Positions 50,101 through 63,477 of a stretch of 64,000 nucleotides of DNA are shown here, piece after piece. The position numbers and the translations under genes were made by a program. The notes beneath the pieces are model-generated. The model saw only the letters and a list, made by a program, of their open reading frames with translations, searched no databases and was not told the DNA's origin. How positions within the stretch are numbered: the first letter of the stretch is position 1; every line of letters begins with the position of its first letter. The DNA is from Polytrichum commune. Its lineage: Eukaryota > Streptophyta > Polytrichopsida > Polytrichales > Polytrichaceae. The stretch lies in assembly GCA_950295325.1 (NCBI GenBank), contig OX485807.1, positions 47,958,440 through 48,022,439 of the forward strand, read 5' to 3'.

Positions 50101-52700
50101 TCCAAACCCATAGTAGAGCCTTTTAATTCCCATAGTTGACAACAATGTGAGCATTTGAAGAATCTATGAGTGTGCCACCCACAAATTGAGGGCCTGCATC
50201 TACATTGTTATGTGTAATTAGTGTGAGCCACACTAATTTCCAATTATCCACACTATGTTTTGGTTATAATTTGAATTGGCACATTGTAATCTAATGTGCA
50301 AAATTAGTGTGGATTTTTCGTTTGCATATTTGGATGAAAGTTCAAAATTTCATCCAATTGTATCTTGCAATTGTCCTTGATCAAACATGTGCATCTGCAA
50401 GAATGCTAGAAGTAAAAAATGAGCAATATTGATAACCAAAATCCAGTAACTTACAACATAATAATGGATAACCCAACAACGGACCTTATCTATCAAAGAC
50501 CGAAATTACAAGTGCAACCTAATAATAAAGATGAGTTGAATGACCAAAAGCATAACACCAAAGATACATACCCACTTACTTCAATCAATGTAAAGCAACT
50601 CCTCCTCGTCTCCATTAAGCTTGGCAACAATGAAAAAGATGGACATTACAATCAGTACTTGAACCGTCTCTGTGGTCAAACCTAATTTGTGTCCAATGAC
50701 GCACCACAAAAAACCCTAATAGACGTGGATGAAGTGTTTGGGATGACATTACATATTTCATCCAAAATGATGCAAGTACTAAAAATTTAGCGTGGGCCAC
50801 ACTAATGTCCAAGCCACATGAACTTCCCACCCACACTAATTAGACAAAACAGTGTACCATATACAATGGTAATCTTGGTTTGATGAACTGCATATAAATT
50901 TTGCAAATCTCCCCACTTAAGAGTGTGTGGGCCTAAAGGCTATGGAGAATTAGTTAACCAACTCTAGTGTTTCTCAAAAAAAATTGTTCAAAGAAACTCA
51001 GTCGTACCACCACAATGGCTAGATCTCAAGAAACGTAGTGGGACAAGCGAATCAATAACCTTGTCTCCACTTGGATATTGATCCGAAGTTAAACGATTCA
51101 CCTTCTCCATGGCATGTGTATCAAACCACGTGCACACACCAACTTCCAAGGCATACAATTTATATAGGACAACCAAAATCTATAAAGTGTTTTCCGAGGA
51201 GACATTTGTTGGAGGATGGTCCAACACCCGTACAAGGAAAAAACAAAAAGGGGATGGATGCTTCAAGTTTCTTCATATGGAAGTTGGAGCCCGTGAGCTT
51301 GCTCTAAATAGAGTAATCCGGTTACAAGTGAAGGATCCAATCTTCATAGCATCAGTAGCAAACATGGGTCTACATGGCATGTCAATCTAATACAAATTGT
51401 CCTGAATGACATCGGTTGGTGTCATTTTGGACACTTTGTGTTAAACTGGCGTGTCATGCAGACCCACCTTTGCTAGTATATTGTAGGGGTGTCACAATCT
51501 GGTGTCCTTCTACCCTATTAGCGGAAATAAAAAATCTGCACGTTTTTTGAGCAAAAACCTATACTACGTAGAAACTACCTACATGGAATTATTGCATACA
51601 AGCATACCTCTCATTCATCAAATAGAACAGCCCTGAAAAAGTGCATCATTTAGAGGTTATTTTTTAAAGGTGATTTGACACCATCATGAACTTTAAATAC
51701 ACCAATTTGGTCTAGCTATTTAACCAGACTGATAGGGAGTGGATATTGTAGCTGATAAGGAGAATATATCAGACTGGTAAGGAGAATGGATGGGAGTTAC
51801 ATTCATATGCAACAATTTCTTTTCCACCAACAACTCCCTTATGTTTTCCTATCCACACAAAAAGCATTCATCCATAACCACCAATTTCTGTCAGCAAGTA
51901 GACCAATTATGCCCCACAAATGTTTTGCTGCTATTGCAGCACTTTGTCATCCACTCTCCTCTTGGCGGTCACAAAAGCTATCACACTCTAGAGAATTAGC
52001 CAGATTGAAACCATCCTGATGAACTTTCAGTCCCATTAGCCTTTCGGCTTCTTGGACTTTCAAATCAATTTCATTTCAGTCCATGACCCTCTCTTCCTTT
52101 AGTTAAAAGGAGAATTTCTTGGACACAACCAGGTTGCTCCACACTAATTTAACAACATTGCACAACCACTTTGCATATTTGTTACCAAGGTATCCAAATA
52201 CAAGAACTTTTTATTACTGCAGTTTCCACATGGATTGATAAGACAAAGTTCCAAGTTTTTGTAATCTGATTTTGACCCAAGGTAGTTTGCATAGGTAAAG
52301 AGGCAATCTATTTGCAAAGGCAACCTAATTGCACATATCAATGTATTAGCCAAATATCCAAGAACGCCCAAGCTGATAACCTGATCTCATATGCAAGGAG
52401 TGGGGTGTATGCATGCATTAGGCTCAACAAGCCTATTGTTTCTTGACAAATTGTACACTAAATAAACAGGTGGGCAAGTATGGGAAATGCTGAGAATTCA
52501 CATTTCTGCTCTCGCCCCATTGGCCTTCTCTAAGTGTCCTCCAGCCATGAGTGAACAGGCTCAAATAAATCTAAAAGAAGTTGCTTGATTGTTCCATGGC
52601 ACATTGATCCCACCACTAAAGCAAACATCATTGAAGAAACTCAGGCCTGCTGAATTCATAAGCTTCACATTACCAGTGCCTTGATTTAGAGAGACTTATG
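47101..52700. other. AT-rich intergenic DNA
   Basis: I see no gene. It includes short poly-A/TA-rich tracts (for example 47690-47720 and 49005-49030) and the small inverted-repeat structure listed separately. Confidence 0.4.
50215..50843. mobile_element. Possible MITE with TAATTAGTGTG ends
   Basis: TAATTAGTGTG at 50215 is inverted at 50832-50843 as CACACTAATTAG. An inner pair, TTAGTGTGG at about 50295 and CCACACTAA at about 50796, is also inverted. A palindromic relative lies at about 47238. Boundaries and mobility are uncertain. Confidence 0.35.
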
Positions 52701-52826
52701 AATTGTCCAGGTACTACTCAGGCCAAATGGAGCAGCCGATTATAAAACATGCTAAGTGAATATGAACAATTGCTACACATTGACATCCCTGCAAAGCAGG
52801 TGCAGTGAAGGCAAGACCTCTTTAGT

Positions 52827-54883
52827 TTACAACTCCCTCTGAGTCTCTTCATCCCAGATTGGATTGTAGACATGCTTCGTGTTGAGGATCCGCGCTTGCT
52901 CCCGATCTCGCGTATAAGTAAAATACAATGGTGTATAACACATGCAACACAGGCCAAACGGGATTGCCATTACTGCAAAAAGGCCACGAGAAAGAGCCAA
53001 CGCCTCAGTGGGAGAGCCCGTGTTAGGAATGACCATGTGGCTTCTGTAGCCATATACTCTCTCCGCAAGTATACCAACAAGAGGTGCAGCGAGTGCCCCA
53101 AAACCTCCTTCAAATGCACGATCGAAAGCATAAATTATCGTCCGTTGCTGCGCTGGGACTACATCAGCAAACATAGGATTGTTTGCACACGCCTGGCACC
53201 AGCTGATAGTTAATCCCATGAATGTAAACATTGCTGCAAATAGACCCCACCTTGATGGATCTTGAGGGAGGACATGGAGCAAAATCATTGAACATGGTAT
53301 GCCCATGAATGAGGAAAACTGAGCACACATGATTCGGCCTTTTCCGGGATACTTTTGCTCAGCTCGATCTCCTAACCAGCCTCCAGAAACAGCACCAATT
53401 GCACAACCAGCCTGGAAGATGCTCATGAGACTTGCTGCACCTTTATGTCCGAAACCTAATGTATAGCCAGAGGATTAGGTCAGAAAATTATCTGCAGTCG
53501 AAGTTACAAGCTCACTCCTGCCTTCCAATCATGGGTCACTTACATGTGAAGGGCCACCTAACTTACATGCTATGCAGAGTTATACAGAATTGACTGTTCA
53601 CTACTTTCAGCCCCTAAACGAAGTGTCAAATACACATCTTTTGTGTAACCTGCATTGAACAAATCGGATCCAGTGCCAAACCACTTAACAATGTAGGACA
53701 ATTATGTTAGCTAGAAATAAGAGGTAGAACACCATCTCACCAATGAGCTCCAACCACATTGTGAAGAACACCATAGCCATCCATGGTAGCGACCCTACAA
53801 GCCCTTGCATTACAATGATCTGAAATGTCTGCACCTTCATCACAGCTTTAATTGCGATCCAGGAATCAAGCCAAGCACTGTGTATGCTTTTGACCACCTT
53901 CTCTTCATTCTTGAATCTAGACATAGAGCGTCTGCAGATGATTCAGAACCAGAAAAGAAAAGACTAAGTTCTTGCAACCAGTAAACAAAAATCTTTCATC
54001 CTCTTCATATAAACTAACATTTGTGCCAAGCTGAGGACAGATAATCTTTGTGCATCTAAGGACGGATGAATCTCCCAAATACAAATAGCAAAGTTTCACA
54101 GCTGACGACATAAATTTCCTCACCAAATTCAGTGCTGACAGGAATAAATTGCCCATACATGATGAGCCACTGAAATTGAAGCGCCCATAAAATTCATGCT
54201 ACCCTTTTCACTGAGGAATTTCATCTCTACTTAATGACATGGGAGATCTTGCTCACTCACCCTTCCACACCCTTGCTACCGCTGACGCTGCTGGAGACAT
54301 TGTCCCGAGGGTCAACAACAAATATATGAACCAGCCAACCAATGAGAGCACTCACAATGGCAACAACAAAAAAGGCAACCCGCCAACCAGGCATACCCCC
54401 AAAGTTATAGCCTGCCATAATAGTAGCTGTTGTACTTCCAGCAATTCCACCCACACCTCCCACTAGGTTAAGCCACCCAAACGCCACCCCTCTCCCACTT
54501 TCTGTGTAGCTATCAGCTATGAAGGACTGGAGGGCAGGTACTACTATAGCTAGCCCTACTCCATTAAGGGCACGAGAGAATGCACATTGAGTAAAGGTTA
54601 AGGACAAAGCCACAGCAGCTGTTGATAGGGCCCAAAAGAGAGTACCAAGGCCTATCACAGATGGTCGGTAGTAACGCATTGCAAGGATCCCTGCAAGAGG
54701 TGAACATAGTGCCTGCACAATAGTCCGAATAAAGGTGAGAGTTCCAAGCTCAGAGGGGCTAGCTTTGAAGGCCTCAGAGACTTCTTTGTACACTGCAGGT
54801 AGCAAAGACTCATCCGCTCTCTCTAGAATTGCTGCTAAGTTTATCAGGAAAAGGGACAGCGTCATTCCCCAAAACAATTTCAT
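52827..54883 (-). CDS. UNE2-like major facilitator superfamily transporter
   Basis: Plant MFS protein of the family of Arabidopsis UNE2 (unfertilized embryo sac 2), related to spinster-like carriers; the substrate is not established. The three exons 54883-54261, 53931-53741 and 53455-52827 join in phase to 481 codons (480 residues), near the usual length of about 490. Hallmarks are LINLAAILERADESLLPAVYKEV at the N-terminus, FIRTIVQALCSPLAG, the loop ALNGVGLAIVVPALQSFIADS, RGVAFGWLNLVGGVGG, PGWRVAFFVVA, then SFQ/TFQIIVMQGLVGSLPWMAMVFFTMWLELIG, GGWLGDR (the MFS loop repeat), NNPMFADVVP and RTIIYAFDRAFEG. Twelve hydrophobic segments are expected. The first exon begins just after an acceptor (GTGCAG|G ATG), so a separate 5' UTR exon lies upstream. 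The gene is apparently intact. Confidence 0.95.
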
Positions 54884-55440
54884 CCTGCACAAGCACCAAG
54901 CAAAACATGAAGGAGAATGTCACCAAGAAAGTTGTCATCCAGCAGACTGTACACGAGAGTCCCAGCCAAATTGCAAACAATGGATGTTCAAAATGTGGAA
55001 ATGGCACAAGTAGTGCTTGATACATTATTCAAAAACGTACACTACTCTCACAAAACAGAAAGCAAGGACGACTGATGACTGTATATTGAGATACAAGACC
55101 AGAAAAACAAAGAACTTGGACACATGTATTGGCGACATGAGGAAATATTACATTTAAAAGAGCACTTACGTGTAAAACTGCAGCAGCTGTCCTCACAACC
55201 TCGGCAGCAACATTCAGTACTTTTAAAATGTGAGCATCAGGTATCCTCACAAAATGTTGAATTCTCTAAAGAATACTTTCTTCATGCGTCCAACGCATGC
55301 CAACAGAAAACTCCACTGCCTTCATAAGCTCCTCATAAACAATCACCATGACCCGCACCAAACTTATATACGGGTTAAGATGTCTTCAAAACGGCAGCAA
55401 CATTCGGTACTTGTCACACTTTTCACTAGCAACCAATGGC
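54884..55440 (-). other. 5' UTR intron and upstream region of the MFS gene
   Basis: The TTGTGCAG acceptor abutting the start codon implies a leader intron here. The leader exon itself could not be located. No coding. Confidence 0.4.
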
Positions 55441-56450
55441 CATTCCCCATGCCCTGTTCAACCGATCCACAATCAGAATCACTTGTTCCAAAATCCTAGA
55501 ATCCAGCTGGACTAGAAATGAGCTTCAATGCATATGACAGACTAAAACTCCTAGAACCAGCACACTTTACACCCTGGCAAAAACAGAGGATTTTCTCATC
55601 AAAGCTAGCCAACGTCATTCTTAACAGCCTGACAATCAAAATCAATTGTTCCAAAAATTGATGATCCAGCTGCTCCCCAAATGAGCTCCATTTCACAGAA
55701 CAAATCAGAACTCCTACAACCAACACAGTTTACACCCTAGCAAAAGCAGAGAACTTTTTCCATCTAAGCTAATCAACGAGCCACTGTTAACACCCTGGTG
55801 AATCAATCTACAATCAAATTCACTTGTTCCAAAATCCACAAATTGCCTGCACCAGAATTAGCTGGACTTACATGTAAGATCAGAACTCTTAGAACACCAA
55901 GGATACACCCTAGGAGAAACAGAGGATTTTTCTATCTAAGCTAGCCAACGCTATTCATAACATCCTGGAGAACTAATCCACAATCAAAGTCATTTGTTTC
56001 AAAATTATATTATCCAGCTGCACCAGAAATAAGCTTCAATTAAACACGTGGCAGACTATAACTCCTGGAACCAGCACAGATTACACCCTAGCAGAAACAG
56101 AGTATTTTCCATCAAAGCTAATCAAACCCATTCTTAACAACCTGGTGACCCGATCCACAATCCACATCACTTGTTCCAAATTTCCAGCTGGACCAGAATT
56201 GAGCTTCTATTTACATGACAGACTAGAACTCCTATAACCACCACAAATTCAAACCCTAGAAAAACAGAGTATTTTTCCAAAGCTGATCAACGCCATTCTT
56301 AACACCCTGGTGAACCGATCCACAATCCAAATCACTTGTTCCAACACTCTAAAAAAAGCACCTGCGCCAGAAATGACATTCAATTTACATAACAAGAGTA
56401 GAACTCCTAGTACTTCGATTTTAATGGCAACTTCAAATTCCTCAAACCAG
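55441..56450. repeat. Tandem array, about 170-bp unit, six copies, upstream of the MFS gene
   Basis: The block CCACAATCxxAATCACTTGTTCCAAAAT recurs near 55461, 55630, 55801, 55971, 56148 and 56312 (spacing 169, 171, 170, 177 and 164). Each unit also has CCAGCTG(C/G)ACCAGAA, AGAACTCCT(A/G)(G/T)AACCA, ACACCCTAGCA(A/G)AA(A/G)CAGAG and CATCAAAGCTA(G/A)CCAACG. Units are 75-85% alike by eye. The array lies 0.55-1.5 kb upstream of the start codon. Confidence 0.9.
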
Positions 56451-57560
56451 CATGGTTTACTCTTTAGCAAATGGAAGAAATCAAGATTTTCTCGATTTGT
56501 GTGAAGAATCTGACCGTCAGAGAGTGGCATGATCGAAGCAGAGGTTGCGAATTTGTGGCGAACTTGACCGCCCCTGCGGCAGCATTGCGGGTCAAAAAGA
56601 AGGAAGTAACTCAAGTCCAACGACGGGAGCTTCAAACCCTAACCGGAAGGGCGAGACATGGATCGTGGCATTATCCACCGCCAAGCTTCTGAAACGCCTT
56701 GCTTGCCACATCGGCTTTTCAAGGTGTCCGGTACAATCAGATGACCCTAAATTGTCAACTAAAGGACGTGGCACGTGCATAGGAGAAAAAGGACAAGTCA
56801 CTGATATTTTATCATTGAAATGAAAAGAAATTGATTCCAAAGTCAAGGAAGCCACAAGGCTTATGAGACTAGAAGTACCTCCAAAAGGTGTTGAAAAAAA
56901 CAACTGAGTGCAGTGTACTCAATAAGGCATAGGCTAATATCAGCTTGATGTTTCAATTGGGAGAAAGACTCCATATTACCTAGTACTACGTTCTATAATA
57001 GGGAAGCGAACCTAAGTTATCTCTAATGTAGTTGTAAAGGGGACACTCCAACACAAGGTGTGCCTTGAATTCAGCTGCATTTTCAAAATTATAATCAGCA
57101 TAATCTTTTATCCCTAGGAATTGAGATAGTCGACCATTTGCCATTTTCAATGGCAAGTCTATGATATGAGGTGCAGTAAGCAACAAGGGTTTTTGCATTC
57201 GGGTGGTGTCAATGATTGCTTCAAGTACGATTTACATTCATAGTTGAGAAACTCCTTGAGGTGAAGGTAATCTAATTTCTTTCCCGTGAGGTGGAAAGAG
57301 TTCCACAATTTAGCAAAAAGGCATGTTTGATAGCATCAAATGTAGTTTTTGGTGGTGTCTTTGGTTTTTCATTGTAGTAGACCTCATGATGTCTTTCAAA
57401 TGGTTATTACTTTGTAGCAAATGTCAAATACTAGATCAACTAGGTGTAGAGAAAGGGAGGTTGCTTGATTTATTAACCAAGAGGATGGTAAGGGGGCAAG
57501 ATGTTGTTGAAAACCTATAGCTAGCTTAAGTGCACACAATTCCATGGGGAGTTTTTCAAA
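56451..57560. other. Upstream flank of the MFS array
   Basis: At 56560-56700 is a GC-richer patch with AAACCCTAACC (telo-box-like) that might be the true promoter or first leader exon of the minus-strand MFS gene. Nothing else is recognised. Confidence 0.3.
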
Positions 57561-60500
57561 TTCAACCAACAAATATATATATATATATATATATATTGTA
57601 GGATGTTGAGGAGCGCGCTTTGACGTGAGCCATCAATTGCATCTTCATGCCTTTTCCAAAATTCTTCCAATTGGGTTTTTCAAGTCCCCCCCCCCCCCCC
57701 CTCCAACTACAATTTCTTTCCTTTGTTGATGAGTTTTCGCACTCCTTCCTTGCTCCATTAACTAGTTTGCCGCTAATCACATCCAAGATTTGCCAAAACA
57801 ACTCCCAAGCTAGTGTTTCATCCCTAGAATGCTCCTTCAATGTACACTACACTAAACTTCTTGTTTAAGGCCACAAACATGTTGTGAACCTTACCTACCA
57901 GCTCATGTTTATGCCTGATGGGCTAGCTTTTGGACATTGTTTCTAGAAACTAAGGTTGGATATAGTGTGTCTAACTTTCCACCAACCTATGGTAGAGTTT
58001 TCGGGTCATTCTGACCACTTTCATTATGCCGACCAACTAACTTTTTTGGTTAGATCTACCAACTTCTAGAGGTGGTTTTCACAAACTAAGTCCGGATATG
58101 GTCTCTCTAACCTCCTACCAACCTACAGTAATGTTTCAAGTGATTCCGACCACTTGCATTAGACGTCCTACCATGTGCATCACATCCGTGCACACACCCT
58201 ACTTACTTTCTAATGCATTTCTAGATAATACATCACAAGTTATATGAAGCACACTTCCACTAACACATTCAACCCCTTAGCCTTGTCAAGCCTAAGGAAC
58301 AAATTAGCTTACAATAAGATCAACAATAAAAGAATACCAACAATGAGTCTAAGGGGTATGTGTAAATCCTTTTCCCAACACTTCATTGCTTGTTTTTCAA
58401 GGATGGTCGTTTATCCTTACTACCACATAGTTTCAAGACACTTCACGTCCATATGTAAAATTCACAAGTTTACACACACTCTCTAAGCTATCTTCATGTG
58501 AGCCAATTTTTTGGCCAGATAGTTTAATGATGAACAGATAAGTATGAAGTTAGTAACTAGGTAGATGAAAATAATTAACTATAGGCTATAAAAAAATAGT
58601 TATAACTATCGACACATACTTAGGTGCCGAGAGTTAGTTATAATGAAACTATTGTCATCCTTGCCAAGCCAAAGGGGCTAGCACAGGAGAGAGATCCAGG
58701 CATTTCTTCAAATCTTTTTGAGTGCATTAACAAACTCATAGTCTTGGCCCCTTTTGCACAAAGATTGTGCGAGTTATAGTTGAACTATGTTATGTAAACT
58801 GAGGATAATCAACACAAAAAATACGGGGTTACCGGTTTGAGTTAAAGTTCATTGTTGTCTTGAAATGGGATTGAGTAGCCGAAATTTGGCTGAATTGTTT
58901 CCTACTACTGATTGATTGAATGTGAAATTGATAACTATTGTCTATTGTTGAGATTGTAATTGACTAAGTTTAAAGATTGTGAGAGGAATTGTATGAATGA
59001 AAAGTATGAAAATGAGCGGCTAAGCGTTGAGGAGAGCAATGAGAACTTGATAGGGAGTTGATTAAATTCAGAATGAAAGAGATTACAAATTATAAATAAA
59101 AGCAAGCCCTGAAAGATATAATGAAAGAAGAAAAAGTGGAAATGCATAAGGAATTACAGAGTGAATCGATGAGTATAGCATACAGTCGGAAGAGATTGAA
59201 GAACATACAACAATTGTCCAAGGGCTAGAATCTTTTTCAAAGTTCAATAACCAAGAACAATAGAGCAGAGAGGGTTAACCTAAGTAGAGAGAGACAAAAC
59301 TATAGTGCAGAGAATGATGAAATGACTACTTCAAGAGGAATGGCTTATTGAAACCATAGTTTGTAGTGCCTTGAGAGGAGTAACCCCGAGCGGCAGAGAG
59401 AGGAAGTAGAGCGATCATCCAAGGAGACATATGGTAAAGAAGAGTATTGTTGAACGACAATATGTGCAACCATGTGAGAGGGTGGAATTGAACAACCAAA
59501 CGTTAACATGAGAAAGGAAAAAAACTATAGCTCATTGTTTTAGCTTGCAAGAGGCAATGAAGGGGGAAAGGAAGGAACTAGAGTGAATAATGCAGACAAA
59601 TTATGATTATAGTTAATGTACACACTATAGTCTGGTGGTAGTAAAATGGGCTAAGTTTGTTCAATCTAGAAGTGATGAGAAATTGACTTTGATCAGTCGA
59701 TTAGTGATGGGACTAAGAAAATAAAAGAGATTAAGTTTATTTGAGTTAGGATGAACTTTGGATTGTCAAGGAAATTAAGGCACAAGTTGTCCTAGACCTA
59801 GTTAGAGTTTTATGTTAATGCATAGTCTAGAGACTTTGATATTTGAGTATGAAATACAAGTTAACCAAATCAACTACTGTCTTGTGTGTTACCCTAGTTG
59901 TTGTTATTGCTGCAGGTTGTGTAGGGCAATCAAGACTATAGCTTAACCTTGATGGGAACATAATGTTTTGCATAACCTTGCGCAAGGAATTAAATGTTTC
60001 TCAATATGATAAATATCTAAATCATTATAACAACCTATACTAATGTGATATTTTAATGGCACAAAAATATATTGTTTAGAATTGTACCTCTCAAAATTGT
60101 AAAATCCAAAAAAACCATCAATCTATATAATTATAGATTTTTGGATGCACATCTAAAACATAAGGGTTGTATTGAATTGGATGGCCCATTCCAAACCTAC
60201 TAACATTTGAAATAATTTGAAAATGTACCCCAAATTAACAAATTAACAAAAGTTGAAATACATATTTGGGATTGCATATCCTTAACAAAATATATAAAAA
60301 AACAATTGCATAGCACATAAAAAGTTGGTTTCCACATTTGTAAACTACTACAATCATCCCAATATTGTGACTTATAAAAATGAAAATCTCAAAAGGATCT
60401 CTATAAAGTGCACCCAATCTAATCTTCGACCAGAGTATCATATAATTTATGAAATAATGAATGCAAATTTTTACACTGACCCCAACCTACATTATCAATT

Positions 60501-60738
60501 TGCAACTTCATCTTTAGCTTCAATTCCATTATTGGCATCTTTTTTTTGCAGAGTGATACGTGCCAAGTGGTCTTTTGGAAATTCTATATGGTTGGGATGG
60601 TCATGGTCTTTGATTTGGAACCATTATGCAACTTCCAAGCACAAAGTATGGTAACCGTGTTTATCCAAATTAGTCCATATGTTAAGTCCACATTCTACTT
60701 GAAGCCTATTTTGTGCACGGTGGGTCTTTGGTGATTGG
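57561..60738. other. Gene-free AT-rich stretch
   Basis: It contains (TA)n at about 57572-57596, a C run at about 57686-57703 and a tandem duplication of roughly 130 bp at about 57950-58150 (CCAACCTA...TTC(T/C)GACCACTT(T/G)CATTA twice). The region 58900-59600 is A/G-rich on the plus strand. No gene is supported. Confidence 0.4.
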
Positions 60739-61182
60739 TCAATAGTATTCCACCTCAATTTGACAGAAATTGGGGCTAGTTGGAACAAAATTGGATGATG
60801 ACAATGTTTTTATCAACCAAATGGGTTTGAGGTGCTCTTTATATCCTGCACATACAAGGTTCATATAACCTTCACAACAATCAACAACCACATGAAATGA
60901 TGGAGTTGGACAATTGCAAGCATGGCCAAACATAATGTTTGTCCACCGCAAATTCTTGCAAATGTCTACATTGTTGAAGAATATGGCATCGAATTCCACG
61001 ATTTTCACTAAACTTTGTGGCCAAAACCCTTGTGTCAAAAATGAATGGGTATCAACATCGGGAGCTAGCAAGGACAAGCAAATGCGATCTTGATATGCGA
61101 TCAGTGGTTCATGGATGTTATGAACACATCTAGGGGTGTGCAAATGGATGTGATGCGGCCCTTGGCCGTTATGTTGCATCAT
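60739..61182 (-). pseudogene. Decayed coding remnant, unknown transposon-like
   Basis: A 147-codon open frame with a coding-like composition: DRICLSLLAPDVDTHSF, FWPQSLVKIVEFDAIFF, RWTNIMFGHACNCPTPSFHVVVDCCEGYMN. It has no start context and no neighbour in frame. Further minus-strand fragments with similar character occur at 61.75-61.95 kb (EGEPKHYTPDPMMNDQ-like in a broken frame). I do not recognise the family. Confidence 0.35.
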
Positions 61183-62800
61183 GTTAGGACGTGATGCCCC
61201 ATGACATGGTTTTTTTCTATTTTAACAATTTATTTGTAGTTTTTTTAAAAAATTGGTTGACTATAGTTTATCTCTAATAATAGTTGATTTCTTAAAATAT
61301 AAAAATTCCAAAAAACCATGGTATGGATTTTTTTCCATTTTTGGATTTTCCTAGAAATCAATTGCTAGCAGTAGTCAACCATATAGCCAATTGCTCCTAG
61401 TTGATTGTAGCAGTCAACCTAGAGAAGTTGACTACTAAACCCAAAATTTTGAAAAATTCCCAAAAATTATGGATTGTGAGATTTGTAGACAACAATATAT
61501 AATGGTCCATAATTGAATTTCTTGAATTTTTTTGATAGTCAATCACCAAGTCAATTGCAAAGTAGGAGTTCATTTAACAATCAACCAGACCATTGAACAA
61601 GGTGTTGCCCATGTCAATTACCCATCGGTAAACTGTCAAACTTACCCCCTGCTAACGTGTCATTTCTAGGTCCAACATCATGTTGTTATTATAGGATATG
61701 ACATGACATGACGGACGTTGACGTGCAATCCTTGAACACGTCTCATGATGTCTCCCTCATACAATCCTTTCCAATATTGAAGAAATCCGGATATACATTT
61801 AATGATATTTGGTCATTCATCATGGGGTCAGGTGTGTAATGCTTTGGCTCCCCATCCAGTAGCATATATTTGCCATAAAAGTATCCCTTCATGTGGACCC
61901 CAATTCGGTGAAGTGCATAAAACCTTGAACTGCATGGCTAACAAACCATCATCACACACATAGAAGCATAATTTTCGTAATTGGTTATGTTAAGAGAACC
62001 AAGATCATGAGAATGAACACGAGCATGAGCAAGCTCTTATTACTAACATTTTGGGGCATGCCCGTATTTTTGGGATTATTTTGAAGTCCACACACCCCTA
62101 TAACCTTGTTCTAAAGGCAAGTTGCCCCAAACATTTTTTGTGTTGCCCGAATTAACTTTTTGACGGCCCAAATTATGTTATTTGGAGTACAAGCCGAAGG
62201 TTCCCATGGATTACGGTTTTAAGTTGGTCTTAATTCTGATGCACAAATAACATCCCCACAATGATGTCCAACAACAGACAACATGTACTTGACATGAACA
62301 ATCAAGTATGTTCTCAACATGCATATCCCTATAGCGGGATGGCATGACACACAATGCTCACACAAAGTGCATTTAAAAATATTCTACAACCTCAATGTAG
62401 TATTGAATGTTTGCAAGAACAAAAACCAGCCTACATTGAGCATCTCCAACACTCAAGTCCAAAATGTTGCTCCCTCAATGCACTCCAAAACCCTAAGCTC
62501 TAGTCATGGATGATGACCCCATGTTGCCACATTGTAGCAACAAAAACCTTTAAAAAAAATTAAACAACCATGGACCCATCTCCAACTACATTTCCACCCT
62601 TTGAGGAGGAATAGTTGTAATATTCAAAGTCTTGCATTTCTTAATCATGGTCAAGGTTTATTTCCAAGGTCTCTTACAAAACCTATAGACCAAAAACAGT
62701 AGCATGCGTTGCATAGTGTTGGTTGGTTTGCATTGCCTGAAATTGGGCAAACCACTCTAGGTGATTCATCATCATCCATTTTTAGTAAGTGTTCACAATA
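61183..62800. other. Intergenic with decayed fragments
   Basis: Repeated TTGACTA/AGTCAAC words occur at 61230-61620. Nothing else can be supported. Confidence 0.3.
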
Positions 62801-63477
62801 CTAAGCAATAACCTTATTAAATGTACTCTCCAAAATCACCTTTAAAATGTGCTCCAATAAAAAGTCCTCTAGAATGGGAGGCAAGACGGAGCCCATGTTG
62901 ATACCACTTTGGTGGATGTTGCAAGCTTTAAAAAAGACGAGGATGTGGCCAAAGGAAAGTATGAGGCAAAGAATTGTTTCAATGAATGTGGTTTCCCACA
63001 TGTCACGACCAAAGACATTCTACTACTCTGAATCTCAATACATTCCACATGTAATTAGGAAAATTCTTCCATATTGTTTGACCATGCAAGTAGACCAAGA
63101 CATGCCGTCATGATACATGGAAAACATAGACATTGTTGAAAAGTTTGGACATCTCAATAGAGGTAAAAAAAAGACATCCACGCATTGAATCCATCACAAA
63201 TATCCCAATATCACTTGCACACGACCAATGAAGTATTTGACCTTGATTCTTTCTATGAAGGCAATTTAAGGGGACCTTCGTAGCTTAGCGCAAAGGCATC
63301 ACCAATGACATTCTTGCACTTCTTATGGGTCACCATCATGATGGCAGAGCATTTGACATTGGAGCCTTGTTGGTGCATGAAATATGCTACATCACAATTG
63401 AAAATTGGTCCTCTATTACCTTCCTTGCTAAACAAGAAAGGGTAGGCCATAAAAGGGCATCCAAATGCCTTCCACAC
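62801..63477 (-). pseudogene. Decayed coding remnant, second block
   Basis: The minus-strand frames 63477-63253 (AFGCPFMAYPFLFSKEGNRG, CSAIMMVTHKKCKNVIGDAF) and 63001-62801 (FFKACNIHQSGINMGSVLPPILEDFLLEHI) look like pieces of one protein separated by stops. Probably the same dead element as the block at 60.7 kb. Family not recognised. Confidence 0.35.
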
